Part shown: positions 25,592 through 34,523 of the stretch, in pieces
Position numbering within the stretch: position 1 is the stretch's first letter
Layout of the letters: each line of letters begins with the position of its first letter
DNA from: CAVYXF01 sp963772335
GTDB lineage: Bacteria; Pseudomonadota; Alphaproteobacteria; Rhizobiales; Rhodomicrobiaceae
Reading direction: 5' to 3'
DNA length: 64,000 bases
Assembly (NCBI GenBank): GCA_963772335.1
Contig: CAVYXF010000012.1
Location: 38,583 to 102,582, forward strand
The notes under the pieces: model-generated
What the model was told of the DNA's origin: nothing
The model's input: the letters and a program-made list of their open reading frames with translations, nothing else
The model's database searches: none
Program-made: the position numbers and the translations under genes

Positions 25592-26614
25592 ATGCTCCAG
25601 AACGCGACATCCATGCAGAGCGGGCTCGGCAATGCGCTGCGGCGCATGGAGGATGAAGCAATCGCCTCGGCGCGGCGCACGCTTGAGCTGGAGGTCGGCG
25701 GGCTGAATGCGCTGCGCTGCGCGATCGAGGACGGGCTTGGCGAGCCGTTTGCGAAGGCCGTCGCGATTATCGGCAGCGCCCGCGGCCGGGTGATCGTCAC
25801 TGGCATGGGCAAGAGTGGTCATATCGGCCAGAAGATCGCGGCGACGCTCGCCTCGACCGGCACGCCGGCGTTTTTCGTGCACCCCAGCGAGGCCAGTCAC
25901 GGCGATCTCGGCATGATCACCCCCGCGGATGTGATCCTGGCGCTGTCCTGGTCGGGCGAGACGGTGGAGCTGACCAACATCATCACCTATTCGCGCCGCT
26001 TCGGCGTGACATTGATCGCACTCACCTCCCGGGGCGAGAGTGCGCTCGCCAAAGCCGCCGATCTGGTCCTGCAGCTGCCCGCGGTTCAAGAAGCCTGCCC
26101 GCATGGCCTTGCGCCGACCACCTCGACCATCATGCAGCTCGGTATCGGCGACTGCCTCGCCCTGGCGCTGCTTGAAAGTCGCGGCTTCAGCGCGGCCGAT
26201 TTCAAGGTGTTTCATCCCGGCGGGCAGCTGGGGGCTAATCTGCAATATGCCAGCGACCTGATGCACGAGGCCGAGAAGCTCCCGCTGGTGTCGGCCGAGG
26301 CGGTAATGAGCGATGCCCTGGTCATCATGACCGAGAAGAGCTTCGGCTGCCTAGGCGTGGTCGATGAGGCCGGCCGGCTGATCGGCATCGTCACCGACGG
26401 CGATTTGCGCCGTCATATGGGACCGGACCTCGTCCACGCCCGCGTCGGCGCGATCATGACCCCGGGACCGAAAACCATTGCACCGGACACGCTGGCGAGC
26501 GCGACGCTTGCCCTCGTCAATCAATCGGCAATCACTGCGCTGTTCGTGGTCGAGGACGAAAAGCCCGTCGGCATCATTCACATCCACGACCTGCTGCGCG
26601 CTGGCATTGCCTGA
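25592..26614 (+). CDS. kdsD: Arabinose-5-phosphate isomerase (KdsD/KpsF)
   Basis: 340 residues. SIS domain with GRVIVTGMGKSGHIGQKIAA, SEASHGDLGMI and LSWSGETVEL, then two CBS domains (from about 215; VMSDALVIMTEKSFGCLGVVDE and IMTPGPKTIAPDTLASATLALV). This is the standard KdsD layout: ribulose-5-phosphate to arabinose-5-phosphate, first step towards Kdo for LPS. AGGGGGATC precedes the ATG. The gene follows galU by about 108 bases. Confidence 0.95.
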   Translation: MLQNATSMQSGLGNALRRMEDEAIASARRTLELEVGGLNALRCAIEDGLGEPFAKAVAIIGSARGRVIVTGMGKSGHIGQKIAATLASTGTPAFFVHPSEASHGDLGMITPADVILALSWSGETVELTNIITYSRRFGVTLIALTSRGESALAKAADLVLQLPAVQEACPHGLAPTTSTIMQLGIGDCLALALLESRGFSAADFKVFHPGGQLGANLQYASDLMHEAEKLPLVSAEAVMSDALVIMTEKSFGCLGVVDEAGRLIGIVTDGDLRRHMGPDLVHARVGAIMTPGPKTIAPDTLASATLALVNQSAITALFVVEDEKPVGIIHIHDLLRAGIA

Positions 26615-26636
26615 AACGCTGCTTTCAGCTTCGTCC

Positions 26637-27275
26637 TTATTCGACTGGCCTGTCCGGAAAGCTGGTGATGGAGTTGATATCCGGGCGGTCGCGTTCCGTC
26701 GGCCTTTGCTTCGGTGTACCGACAAACACGAAGCCGGCAAATCGCTCATGCGGCTCCAGGCCGAAAGCGGCCTTCACCCTATCGTCGTAGCCATACCACT
26801 CGGTGATCCATCGCGCACCGAAGCCATAAGCCGACGCCGCGTGCAAGAGATTGAGGCAAGCCGCGCCGGCAGAGAGGATCTGCTCCCATTCCGGTGCCGC
26901 CGGATGATAAACCGGGCTCGACACCACTGCGACAACCGTAGGCGCTCGGGCAAAGCGCTCGCACTCGGTTTCAAGCCGAACGTCACTCGATTCCGGTTCG
27001 TTTGCCGCCCAGATGCGCGCCAGCATCTGGCCGAACTGCTGGCGTGCCGCGCCCTCCAGCACGATGAAGCGCCAGGGCGCGAGCTTCTTGTGGTCCGGAA
27101 CGCGGGCGGCGATGGTCAGCATCGCCTCAAGCATCTCGCGGTCCGGCCCAGGCTCGGCCAATTCCCCAGCCGATACCGAACGGCGCGAGGCGAGATGGCG
27201 CAAGACGGCTATCTTCTCCGGATCAAGCGCGCTAGCTTTCGCCATTGCATTCGACGGATCGGCGCTTGCCTTCAT
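26637..27275 (-). CDS. Nitroreductase family protein
   Basis: 212 residues from the ATG at 27275 (AGGAGA ten bases upstream); the longer open frame to 27671 runs antisense to the next gene and is rejected. FMN-binding features: LASRRSVSAGELAEPGPDREMLEAMLTIAARVPDHKKLAPWRF near the N-terminus, and ILSAGAACLNLLHAASAYGFGARWITEWYGYDDRVKAAFGLE, then FAGFVFVGTP in the C-terminal half. It is of the YdjA-like, single-domain type. NAD(P)H-dependent reduction of an unknown substrate. Confidence 0.9.
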   Translation of the reverse strand: MKASADPSNAMAKASALDPEKIAVLRHLASRRSVSAGELAEPGPDREMLEAMLTIAARVPDHKKLAPWRFIVLEGAARQQFGQMLARIWAANEPESSDVRLETECERFARAPTVVAVVSSPVYHPAAPEWEQILSAGAACLNLLHAASAYGFGARWITEWYGYDDRVKAAFGLEPHERFAGFVFVGTPKQRPTERDRPDINSITSFPDRPVE

Positions 27276-27393
27276 GATTTCAAACTCTCCTCTCATCACA
27301 TTGGCCGGACGCATAACCCATGACAGCAGGCTGGACAATCGGGCAGAACCTATAAATGGTGGGCAAAAACGGTCTGTGCATGCGACGGATGCG

Positions 27394-28909
27394 ATGCGCG
27401 CAATGCAAAAACTAGCCCTGATCCTCTTGATGCTTTGCGGATATTGGCTGAGCCTCGACACCGCTGAAGCGATGCCGCGTGCGAGTTTGATGCCAAGCCT
27501 CACCAACGCGAAGTTCGGACCTCTTCGATGCCAAAGCGAAGCGCCGGTCCCGCAAAACCGGCGTGAAGTCGGCTGCGGAAACGGCGCCTGCGGCAAAAGG
27601 TCCAGCCGAGGCGTCAGCAACGCCGGCCACAACGCCGCCACCACCTCCGCCGAATGTGAAGCTGCGGGCAACGCTCGCCGCCGGAGGCCCGGCGCTGACC
27701 GAGGGGCTCGGGTGGCGCGTGCTCGCCGAAAAGCCGGCTGCGGATAAGCCGGAGACTGTGGTCTGGAGCGGCGGCGGCGCGGAGCCCAGCTTTCATCTCG
27801 ATCCCGGCCATTATTATTTCGAGGCGACTTATGGCCTTGCCAAAAACGGCCAGGAGATCGACGTCACCGCGGACAAACTCCTGGAGAGTACGGTCGTGCT
27901 GGATGCCGGAACAATTCTGGCGCACGGCGTCGCCGTCCAGGGCGGGCCGGTGCTCGATGACATGTTCTATGTGCTGAACCGGTCGGATGCCGCCGGCCTT
28001 GCTGGTGCCGAGGTCGGACGCTCGAGCCTGCCGGAGGCAACGTTTCATGTGGCCGCGGGCGCATATCGCCTGACAATGCGCCACGGCCTTGCCAAGACCG
28101 AAATTCCCGTGATCGTGACCGCCGGCCAGGAGGTGAAGGCAGAAGGCGTGCTGAATTCCGGCAGGCTGACGCTGACGGCTACGGCAAGCAATGGCGGGCC
28201 CGTCCTCGATGACGCAGTGTTTTTCGTCTATGCGGAGGACAACACAAGCAGTCCGCGTGAGATCGCACGCTCCGAGCTCAGTGCTGCCGAGTTCGACCTG
28301 CCGGCGGGCCGTTATCGGGTCGCCGCGCTTTGGGGCCTCGCCCGTATGGAGCGCCAGATCACGATCAAGGCAGGGGCGGCGATAGAGGAGCGGCTGGTAC
28401 TCAATGCTGGTGCGGTAAGGCTCTCATCGGTTCTGGCGGAGGACAAGACGCCAATTGAGAAGCAGCTGGTCTACAAGGTCTATGCGGTGTCGTCGGATCA
28501 GAACGCCTCGACGCAGTCAGTTGCGGTCTCGGCAAAACCGGCGCCCGTCATCTATCTTAAGAGCGGCAAATACCGCATTGAAAGCCAATATGGTTGGCAT
28601 AATGCCCGTCAAACACGTGAGGTGGAGGTCGTGGCGGGCGAGGTCAGTGAAGTCGTCTTCGAGCACCGGGCGAGCGAGGTTAAGCTGAAGCTAGCCATCG
28701 CCCCCGGCCAGCCGGCACCGGGCCGGGTAAAATGGACGTTGAAATATGCGAATGGCGGAACGGTGCTGATTTCGCAGGATGACGAACCTACGCTCATCCT
28801 GCAGGCCGGTAGCTATCAGGTGGTCGCGCAATATGGCTCCAAAACATATAGCCGGGCGTTTGAGGCAATCCCCAACCAGGTGCACACCATTGAGCTTGTT
28901 GCCGAATAG
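27394..28909 (+). pseudogene. Exported protein of five repeated beta modules; signal peptide and body in different frames
   Basis: A signal peptide is read from ATG 27394 (MQKLALILLMLCGYWLSL, cleaved after TAEA) and stays in frame to TNAKF. The body continues in the next frame (DLFDAKAKRRSRKTG, a PPPPPP linker, then 27650-28909). Removing one G in TTCGGACC (27517-27518) joins them cleanly. The body has five modules about 85 residues apart, each ending in a G-x-Y-x5-Y/W/H-G motif: PGHYYFEATYG, AGAYRLTMRHG, AGRYRVAALWG, SGKYRIESQYG, AGSYQVVAQYG. Carboxypeptidase-regulatory-like beta sandwiches are probable. If not a sequence error, the signal is lost; a GTG at 27563 could start a cytoplasmic form. 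Overlaps the vWA gene. Confidence 0.75.
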
Positions 28910-30428
28910 CGCCTTCAGCGCAGTCCGCTTGTCTCGGGCTCCCCGCGCCTGGCTGGCATTGGCGCTCGCCCTGATCCTGCAGATCGGCGCGCTCAGCCAG
29001 GCTTTCGCTCAAAGCAATGCGGTGGTGGTGATCGATCACTCGTCGAGCATGTGGACCCAGCTCAACGGCACACCCAAGATCGTTGTCGCGCGGGACATGC
29101 TGAAATCGCTGATCGAGGAAAATGAGGGCAAGCTCAATCTCGGCCTCCTCGCCTTCGGCAGCAAGAAGGCTAATGCCTGCGACGACCTCGAGACCTTGAA
29201 ACCGGTCGGTGCCATCGACAGCAAAGCCTATGGCCAGGCTCTCGAGGCGGCCAAGCCCAAGGGCACGGCGATCGTTGCGGGCTCGCTCGCGGCGGCCGAC
29301 GCGCTGTTCAAAGGGAGCGGTGCGCATTCCATCATCATGATCGTGGACGGCCCGGATAATTGCAAAGCCGACCCCTGTGCCGCGGCGAGCGCGCTGAAGC
29401 AGAAGAGCCCCGAGGCTATCGTGCATGTGATCGCTTTCGATGCGCAGGCGGAGGAGAAGCTGAAGGATTTGAGCTGTATCGCCGAGGCGACCGGCGGCAT
29501 GTTCGCCACCGCCATCAGCGAGGACGAGCTGGAGCTGCAACTGCGCCGAGCTTTTCAACTGGCGCTCGCCGGTACGCCGTCAACCGCTGGAGCACGGCTT
29601 GCCGGTGTCTCGCCGACCGCACCGACGGACGGTGCGGCCTCGCCGCCGGTCTTCACCTCGAACGAGCCGGGCAGGCTGGCCTTATCGGCAGTCATGGCCG
29701 ATGGCGGACAACCGCTGACGAGTGGCCTCATCTGGCGGGTGTTCGACGCGCAGGTCGGCGATGACGGCAGCTACCGGCTGATCTCGACATCGCGCGATGC
29801 CAAGCCAAGCATCGCAATGCCGCCCGGCGAATATCTGATCAACGCCGCCTATGGCCGGGCCAATATCACCAAGCGCCTGACGATCTGGCCGGGTAAATCG
29901 CAGGACGATGTGTTCAATCTGAATGCCGGGGGTCTTCGGCTTTATGCGACGCTTGCCAAACAGCCGCTGCTTTCCGAGCAGACCCTCACCTTTGACGTTT
30001 TTTCGGAGGAGACGGACCAGTTCGGCAATCGCCGCAAGGTGATCTCCGGGGCCAAGCCTGGCGTGGTCATGCGCCTCAATGGCGGGACCTACCGCGTGCA
30101 CAGCATCTATGGCGACGCCAATGCCGTGATCGAGGCGGATGTCACTGTCGAGCCCGGCAAGCTGACTGAGGCGACAGTCGACCATCAGGCCGGCAAGGTC
30201 ACCTTCAAGCTGGTGCTGAAGCCCGGCGGTGAGGCGATGGCGGACACCATCTGGAACATCTATTCCGCTGACGGGCAGCTGGTGAAGCGCTCCGGCGGCG
30301 CGTTCCCGTCCCATGTGCTCGCTATTGGCAGTTACCAGCTCAAGGTCGAGCACGACGGCAAGGAGCTTGCCGCCAGCTTCGCGGTCGAGCCGGGAGACAA
30401 GAAGCAGGTCGAGGTGGTCATGCCTTAG
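28896..30428 (+). CDS. Exported vWA-domain protein with three beta modules
   Basis: About 510 residues, from a TTG at 28896 that overlaps the stop of the preceding gene by 14 bases. Signal peptide: WLALALALILQIGALSQAFA. A von Willebrand A domain follows with an intact MIDAS start D-H-S-S-S in VVVIDHSSSMW, a conserved Thr in KGTAIVAG and an Asp in MIVDGPDN. The C-terminal half has modules like those of the upstream protein (PGEYLINAAYG, GGTYRVHSIYG, IGSYQLKVEHDG). The two genes are therefore paralogous in their repeats and co-transcribed. A metal-dependent adhesion or assembly role in the periplasm or cell surface is inferred. Confidence 0.85.
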   Translation: MLPNSAFSAVRLSRAPRAWLALALALILQIGALSQAFAQSNAVVVIDHSSSMWTQLNGTPKIVVARDMLKSLIEENEGKLNLGLLAFGSKKANACDDLETLKPVGAIDSKAYGQALEAAKPKGTAIVAGSLAAADALFKGSGAHSIIMIVDGPDNCKADPCAAASALKQKSPEAIVHVIAFDAQAEEKLKDLSCIAEATGGMFATAISEDELELQLRRAFQLALAGTPSTAGARLAGVSPTAPTDGAASPPVFTSNEPGRLALSAVMADGGQPLTSGLIWRVFDAQVGDDGSYRLISTSRDAKPSIAMPPGEYLINAAYGRANITKRLTIWPGKSQDDVFNLNAGGLRLYATLAKQPLLSEQTLTFDVFSEETDQFGNRRKVISGAKPGVVMRLNGGTYRVHSIYGDANAVIEADVTVEPGKLTEATVDHQAGKVTFKLVLKPGGEAMADTIWNIYSADGQLVKRSGGAFPSHVLAIGSYQLKVEHDGKELAASFAVEPGDKKQVEVVMP

Positions 30429-30506
30429 AGGGACCCGGCTCGCCGGAGCGCTCGCTTCCTGTGGCTCCCCCTGCCCTTCCTCCCCTCGCCCTACCGCTTT
30501 CCTCCC

Positions 30507-31670
30507 ATGCCCCGCACCGACACCAAGCCGCAAACAATCACGCCAGGCGAGGCGAGGCGCATCTGGCTGCGGGCACAGCGGCTCGACGTCTCCGCTCCCT
30601 TCGGCACCGGGCCGGAGGCGACGACAGCGGCGGTTGAGCATCTGGGCTATGTGCAGATCGACACCATCCATGTGATCGAGCGCAGTCACCACCACATCCT
30701 CTACACCCGCATTCCCACCTACAAACGTGCGCATCTGCATCAGGCGCAAAGCGTCGACAAGACCGTCTTCGAATACTGGACGCATGCCCTGTCCTACATT
30801 CCAACCAGCGACATGCGGTTCTTCGTGAGCGCCATGAAGGCCAGCAGCACGCGCCCGGCTGCCTGGTACCGCTCGGTGACGAAAGCAGAGCTGCAGAAGG
30901 TGCTCAAACTCATCAAGACCGGCGGCGCGCTGACCATCCGCGATATCGACGACGACGTGCTGGTGGAGAAGGATCATCTCTGGGCGAGCCGCAAGCCGTC
31001 GAAGCGCGCGCTGCAGCTTGCCTTCTATCGGGGGCTCCTCACCATCAGCCAGCGGTCCGGCATGCTGAAGACCTATGAGATCATGACCCGGCATTTCGGC
31101 TGGGAGCGGCTGCCCAAAGCCGCCTCGGAGCGGGAGATCCTGAATTATCTCCTGGATCGTGCGCTCAGATCGCAGGGGATCGTGAGCCTCGATTCGGTCT
31201 GCTACGCCGACGCCAAGCGCAAGCCCGCCATGCGCCGCCTGATCGAGGCTAGGTTACGCCGCAAGGAGCTGGTGCCGGTGGCGCTGGAGGGCGCCGGCAA
31301 GATAGAGCACTGGGCGCGGGCCGAGACGCTTGCCGAAGAGGGCGGACCGGCGGAAGAGCTGGTGCATATCCTTTCGCCTTTCGATCCGCTGATCATCCAG
31401 AGGAAGCGCCTTCAGCTGTTCTTCGGGTATGAGCACCGGTTCGAGGCCTATGTGCCGAAGGAAAAGCGGGTGCTTGGCTATTTCGCTCTGCCGGTGCTCG
31501 TCGGGGACAGGATCGTCGCTGCCATCGACCTCAAGACCGATCGCCAGAACCAGAAGCTCCAGGTGCAGCAGTGGACTTGGGTCGGGAAAGGCTCAGCTGG
31601 CTCGCATAAGCGACAGATTGAGGAAGAACTGCACCGCTTCGAGCGCTTCCAGCTGGCAAATGAGGCGTGA
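30507..31670 (+). CDS. YcaQ-like winged-helix DNA glycosylase
   Basis: 387 residues. The family hallmark is the catalytic Q-x-D in HLGYVQIDTIHVIERSHHHILYTR (near 45-68), preceded by GEARRIWLRAQRLD. Further conserved parts are YWTHALSYIP, KRALQLAFYRGLLTISQR and LSPFDPLIIQRKRLQLFFGYEHRFEAYVP. HTH_42/YcaQ proteins unhook DNA interstrand crosslinks and excise alkylated bases. Housekeeping or stress DNA repair; transcribed after the vWA gene with a gap of about 80 bases. Confidence 0.9.
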   Translation: MPRTDTKPQTITPGEARRIWLRAQRLDVSAPFGTGPEATTAAVEHLGYVQIDTIHVIERSHHHILYTRIPTYKRAHLHQAQSVDKTVFEYWTHALSYIPTSDMRFFVSAMKASSTRPAAWYRSVTKAELQKVLKLIKTGGALTIRDIDDDVLVEKDHLWASRKPSKRALQLAFYRGLLTISQRSGMLKTYEIMTRHFGWERLPKAASEREILNYLLDRALRSQGIVSLDSVCYADAKRKPAMRRLIEARLRRKELVPVALEGAGKIEHWARAETLAEEGGPAEELVHILSPFDPLIIQRKRLQLFFGYEHRFEAYVPKEKRVLGYFALPVLVGDRIVAAIDLKTDRQNQKLQVQQWTWVGKGSAGSHKRQIEEELHRFERFQLANEA

Positions 31671-31723
31671 TGAGGGAGGCATTGGATGCCGCCGGCAAGC
31701 GAGCGAACCCTGCGCTTAGCAGA

Positions 31724-31954
31724 TCAATTTGCGGGAGCTAGGAAATCCGCGGCGCTGGTCTCCAGTTTCTTTTTCAGAAATTCGCCGTGAACGATCAGCG
31801 CCTGGGCATCCTCTTGGGTTAAATCCACCAGGATTTTGTTGAGCTCGCCTTCGATCAGGCCGAGCTGTTCATCGATCAGATCGAACTTGGTGGCTTCGTG
31901 GCACAGCGGTCCCGCGGTGCTCAAGAAGCGGGCTAATCCCGTGCGGGCTACCAA
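31724..31954 (-). CDS. Small helical protein downstream of a membrane protein
   Basis: 76 residues if it starts at TTG 31954; there is no internal Met, so the start is uncertain. The body (FDLIDEQLGLIEGELNKILV, then QALIVHGEFLKKKLETSAAD) is amphipathic helix, probably coiled coil. It begins ten bases after the stop of the 31964-32653 gene on the same strand, so coupling is likely. No family recognised; could be a chance frame. Confidence 0.45.
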   Translation of the reverse strand: MVARTGLARFLSTAGPLCHEATKFDLIDEQLGLIEGELNKILVDLTQEDAQALIVHGEFLKKKLETSAADFLAPAN

Positions 31955-31963
31955 AGGGGCCCG

Positions 31964-32653
31964 TCACAAATTCTGCTGGATGAGCTGGGCGAGGGCGTCC
32001 ATGGGGTCGCGGTAAATTTTGATCCCTGATTCGTCAGTTTTTACCGAAAGAATGCCGCGCGGGAAGTTCCATTTCCGTATGACACGCCGTAACAGCCAAG
32101 AGGCAACCCCGGCATTCGGCGGAAAGCCGGTTTCGGGGTTGAACTTGTCGAAGCCGACCAGCTCGTAAATGCCCGGCGCGATATAGGGCGGCGTCTTTCC
32201 GTCGGACGAGTTGCGGGTGTCGGCGAAAATCTTTATCTGCGCCGCATCGACATCGGCCTCATACAGTTCGCGCAGCAAAAACGCGGTAATGGTTGCCTTG
32301 CCCATGGTGCTGCCCTTGCCGCTTAACTCCTTTTCGTTCGTTTCGACCAGGCCATGGGCGATGCTGCGATAGTCACCGGTGTTGATCTGGATGGTCGGTG
32401 TTTCGGCCATCTTATTCCACTCGCGGCGCTCGGCGACACGCTCGAGGCGTCCGGTTTGGCCCATGCCGCTGCTGAGGAGATAGTTGAAGTCCCTCTCGGC
32501 CAGCGTCAGCCAGCGGTACACGTTTACCTCCCGCCGGTAGATGATGAACTCAACCGTTGCGAAAATCGCAATCAGCACCAGGAGGATTGGTGCGATCAGG
32601 CCGGTTATGGTCTCTGCAAACTCCACCAAGGCCAGTGCTCTCAAACTAAACAA
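31964..32653 (-). CDS. Hypothetical protein with one N-terminal membrane helix
   Basis: 229 residues. Residues about 14-38 are a membrane helix (ITGLIAPILLVLIAIFATVEFII). The rest is soluble: EVNVYRWLTLAERDFNYLL, an acidic-basic middle, and a C-terminal domain with GIYELVGFDKFNPETGF, GVASWLLRRVIRKWNFPRGILSV and DPMDALAQLIQ. I do not recognise it. It may form a two-gene unit with the small helical protein downstream. The general plan resembles the protein at 5812-6429. Confidence 0.75.
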   Translation of the reverse strand: MFSLRALALVEFAETITGLIAPILLVLIAIFATVEFIIYRREVNVYRWLTLAERDFNYLLSSGMGQTGRLERVAERREWNKMAETPTIQINTGDYRSIAHGLVETNEKELSGKGSTMGKATITAFLLRELYEADVDAAQIKIFADTRNSSDGKTPPYIAPGIYELVGFDKFNPETGFPPNAGVASWLLRRVIRKWNFPRGILSVKTDESGIKIYRDPMDALAQLIQQNL

Positions 32654-32932
32654 TGAACGTGGCTATGGCTCGAAATGCGGCCGCCGCAGCCGTCTGTGGC
32701 AAATCGGCGACACGGGAGTGGCCGCGCGCCCCGCGGCGATTTTCGTCTGCGATTGCGTTCAGACAAACCTGCGCCCGAACGGAGCCTGCCACCCTGTCAG
32801 AATGGCGGCCGAAGGCGACAAAGTTAATTTTTTTCTTTGCGAATGGTTAAGTAACGCCCTGAGCTCAGCTCCCGACTGAACCAGGGCACTACCCCTCGAG
32901 CGGCGAGGAGCATCCTGAAAGCAACGCAGGCC

Positions 32933-34276
32933 TTAGAATCTCGCGCCTTGCCTGCGCGCTTCGGCAACGTCCTCGGCGTCCATCAGCGCCTCGCTCAACT
33001 CCGCGCCTTCCAGGAATGCGCCGGTCATCTCGGCGCCTTGCAGATTGGCCTGGCGCAAATCGGCGCGGCGCAGGTCGGCATCACGCAGGTCGGAGCCTTT
33101 CACCGGATGGCCCGGCGAGACATCAGTGATGAATTGCGCGCGCCAGAGGTCGGCATCCTGCAAGCTGGTCTTCTGCGCCTTGATGTCCATGAGATTGACC
33201 TCGCGCAGGCTTGCCTTGGTGAGCAGCGCGCCTGTCAGGTCGGCCTGATGGAAGTCGGAACGGTCGAAGGTGCCGTAGCGCAGATCGCGCCGCCTCAGGC
33301 TCATGCTGGTTTCGCCGACGCTCACCTCGCTGTCGCGAACGAGATCGGCATCGGTGACCACGAGATTGCGGCCGAACAGGCTGGTCGGGCGGCCCGAGAG
33401 CAGGTCCACCGCACCGTCAAACAACAGGGCTGTCGGCCAGAATGCGGCCCGCGTCTTGCGTCCGCTCTCTTCGCCGAGAGGTACGGCGGTGCGGGTCTGC
33501 GGGATCGCCGCCATGATCCGGTCCATGCGCTCATCCGGCACGGTTGCAACCGCGAAGGCGAAAAAGATTGCAGCGAGGCAGATCACGGTCGAGAGCAGGA
33601 AGGTCCAGGGGCGACGCGCCATATTGGCGCCGAAGCCGCGCACGAAGGAGGCGCCGGGATAGCGCATATAGATGCCGAAGATCGTAACCAGCATCAGGTC
33701 GAGCACGAGATAGATGCGCTGCGCCCAGGTGATCGTGAGATCGTGGAACGGCAGAAAGGTGACCTGGAAATCGAGCAGCAGGAGGATTGGCAGGATCACC
33801 AGCGATCCCCAGGTCATGAAACTGAGGAACGCGGCGAACATCCGGCTGCGAAATGGGCCGGCCACGAGCTGGCTGTAGAAATAGGAATGCAGCTGCACGC
33901 GCACGCGGTGAGCGCGGAAATTGCTGGCGCCCTCGAAACGCGCCACCCGGGCATGCAGGTCGAGCGCCTTACGCGCCAGCATGGCGTGCTGCTGCAGGAT
34001 GCCAAAATGGATGAGCAGGAGAAGGAGCGGCCCGAACAGGAAAAAGGCAGTGAGGCCGATATCCACGTCGAGGAGCGGCAGCCTGACGGGTGTGGCAAGC
34101 AAAAGGTCACGGTGCGTGATGCCGGCGAGGGCAATAAAAAAATAGGCAATCAGCGCCATGAAGAAGATCCAGGAATTGCGCGCGGCGGCGCTGGCGCTGT
34201 TCACATCGCGGGCGAGTTCCGCAAAGGTGGCTTCGATGCGATCAATGACGGTCGCACCGGGATAGATCTCGTTCAT
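32933..34276 (-). CDS. Membrane protein with C-terminal pentapeptide repeats
   Basis: 447 residues from the ATG at 34276 (AAGGAGAGG just before it). Five hydrophobic segments are visible: about 37-58, 76-96, 147-172, 190-208 and 230-250. The last 120 residues are pentapeptide repeats of the A(D/N)LxX type (RRRDLRYGTFDRSDFHQADL, SDLRDADLRRADLRQANLQG, then EGAEL). These form a right-handed beta helix, here probably cytoplasmic or periplasmic next to the membrane domain. Bacterial pentapeptide proteins have many roles; none can be assigned. The gene is divergent from uvrA. Confidence 0.88.
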   Translation of the reverse strand: MNEIYPGATVIDRIEATFAELARDVNSASAAARNSWIFFMALIAYFFIALAGITHRDLLLATPVRLPLLDVDIGLTAFFLFGPLLLLLIHFGILQQHAMLARKALDLHARVARFEGASNFRAHRVRVQLHSYFYSQLVAGPFRSRMFAAFLSFMTWGSLVILPILLLLDFQVTFLPFHDLTITWAQRIYLVLDLMLVTIFGIYMRYPGASFVRGFGANMARRPWTFLLSTVICLAAIFFAFAVATVPDERMDRIMAAIPQTRTAVPLGEESGRKTRAAFWPTALLFDGAVDLLSGRPTSLFGRNLVVTDADLVRDSEVSVGETSMSLRRRDLRYGTFDRSDFHQADLTGALLTKASLREVNLMDIKAQKTSLQDADLWRAQFITDVSPGHPVKGSDLRDADLRRADLRQANLQGAEMTGAFLEGAELSEALMDAEDVAEARRQGARF

Positions 34277-34523
34277 CACCCTCTCCTTACCCAACTGCCC
34301 GGGCGTCGTTTTAACGACGGATTGTGATGCGATAAAGCCTCAGTAGCGGCGGGAGATGTGGCAATTTGTACGCCGAGCCACAATATCTAGGGTCGGGCTC
34401 CAAAGGGTCGGGCCTTCCTATCACACCGCGAGCTGTGCGAAACGCAAAAGGCCGATACAGCTTGCCCTCGTGCTTCCCCAATATCCTGTTGTAGAGTGCA
34501 GCGTTTCTTTCAGTCAGTGGGCG

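Noticed and set aside
27276..27671. N-terminal extension of the nitroreductase
   Set aside because: It is antisense to the signal peptide of the next gene, and the ATG at 27275 has a ribosome site and a normal nitroreductase start.
29682..31094. 470-residue minus-strand frame opposite the vWA and YcaQ-like genes
   Set aside because: Shadow of two genes with clear domains on the plus strand.
32948..34327. 459-residue plus-strand frame opposite the pentapeptide protein
   Set aside because: Its His/Glu/Gly-rich sequence is the complement of the pentapeptide-repeat gene; the minus strand has membrane helices and repeats.
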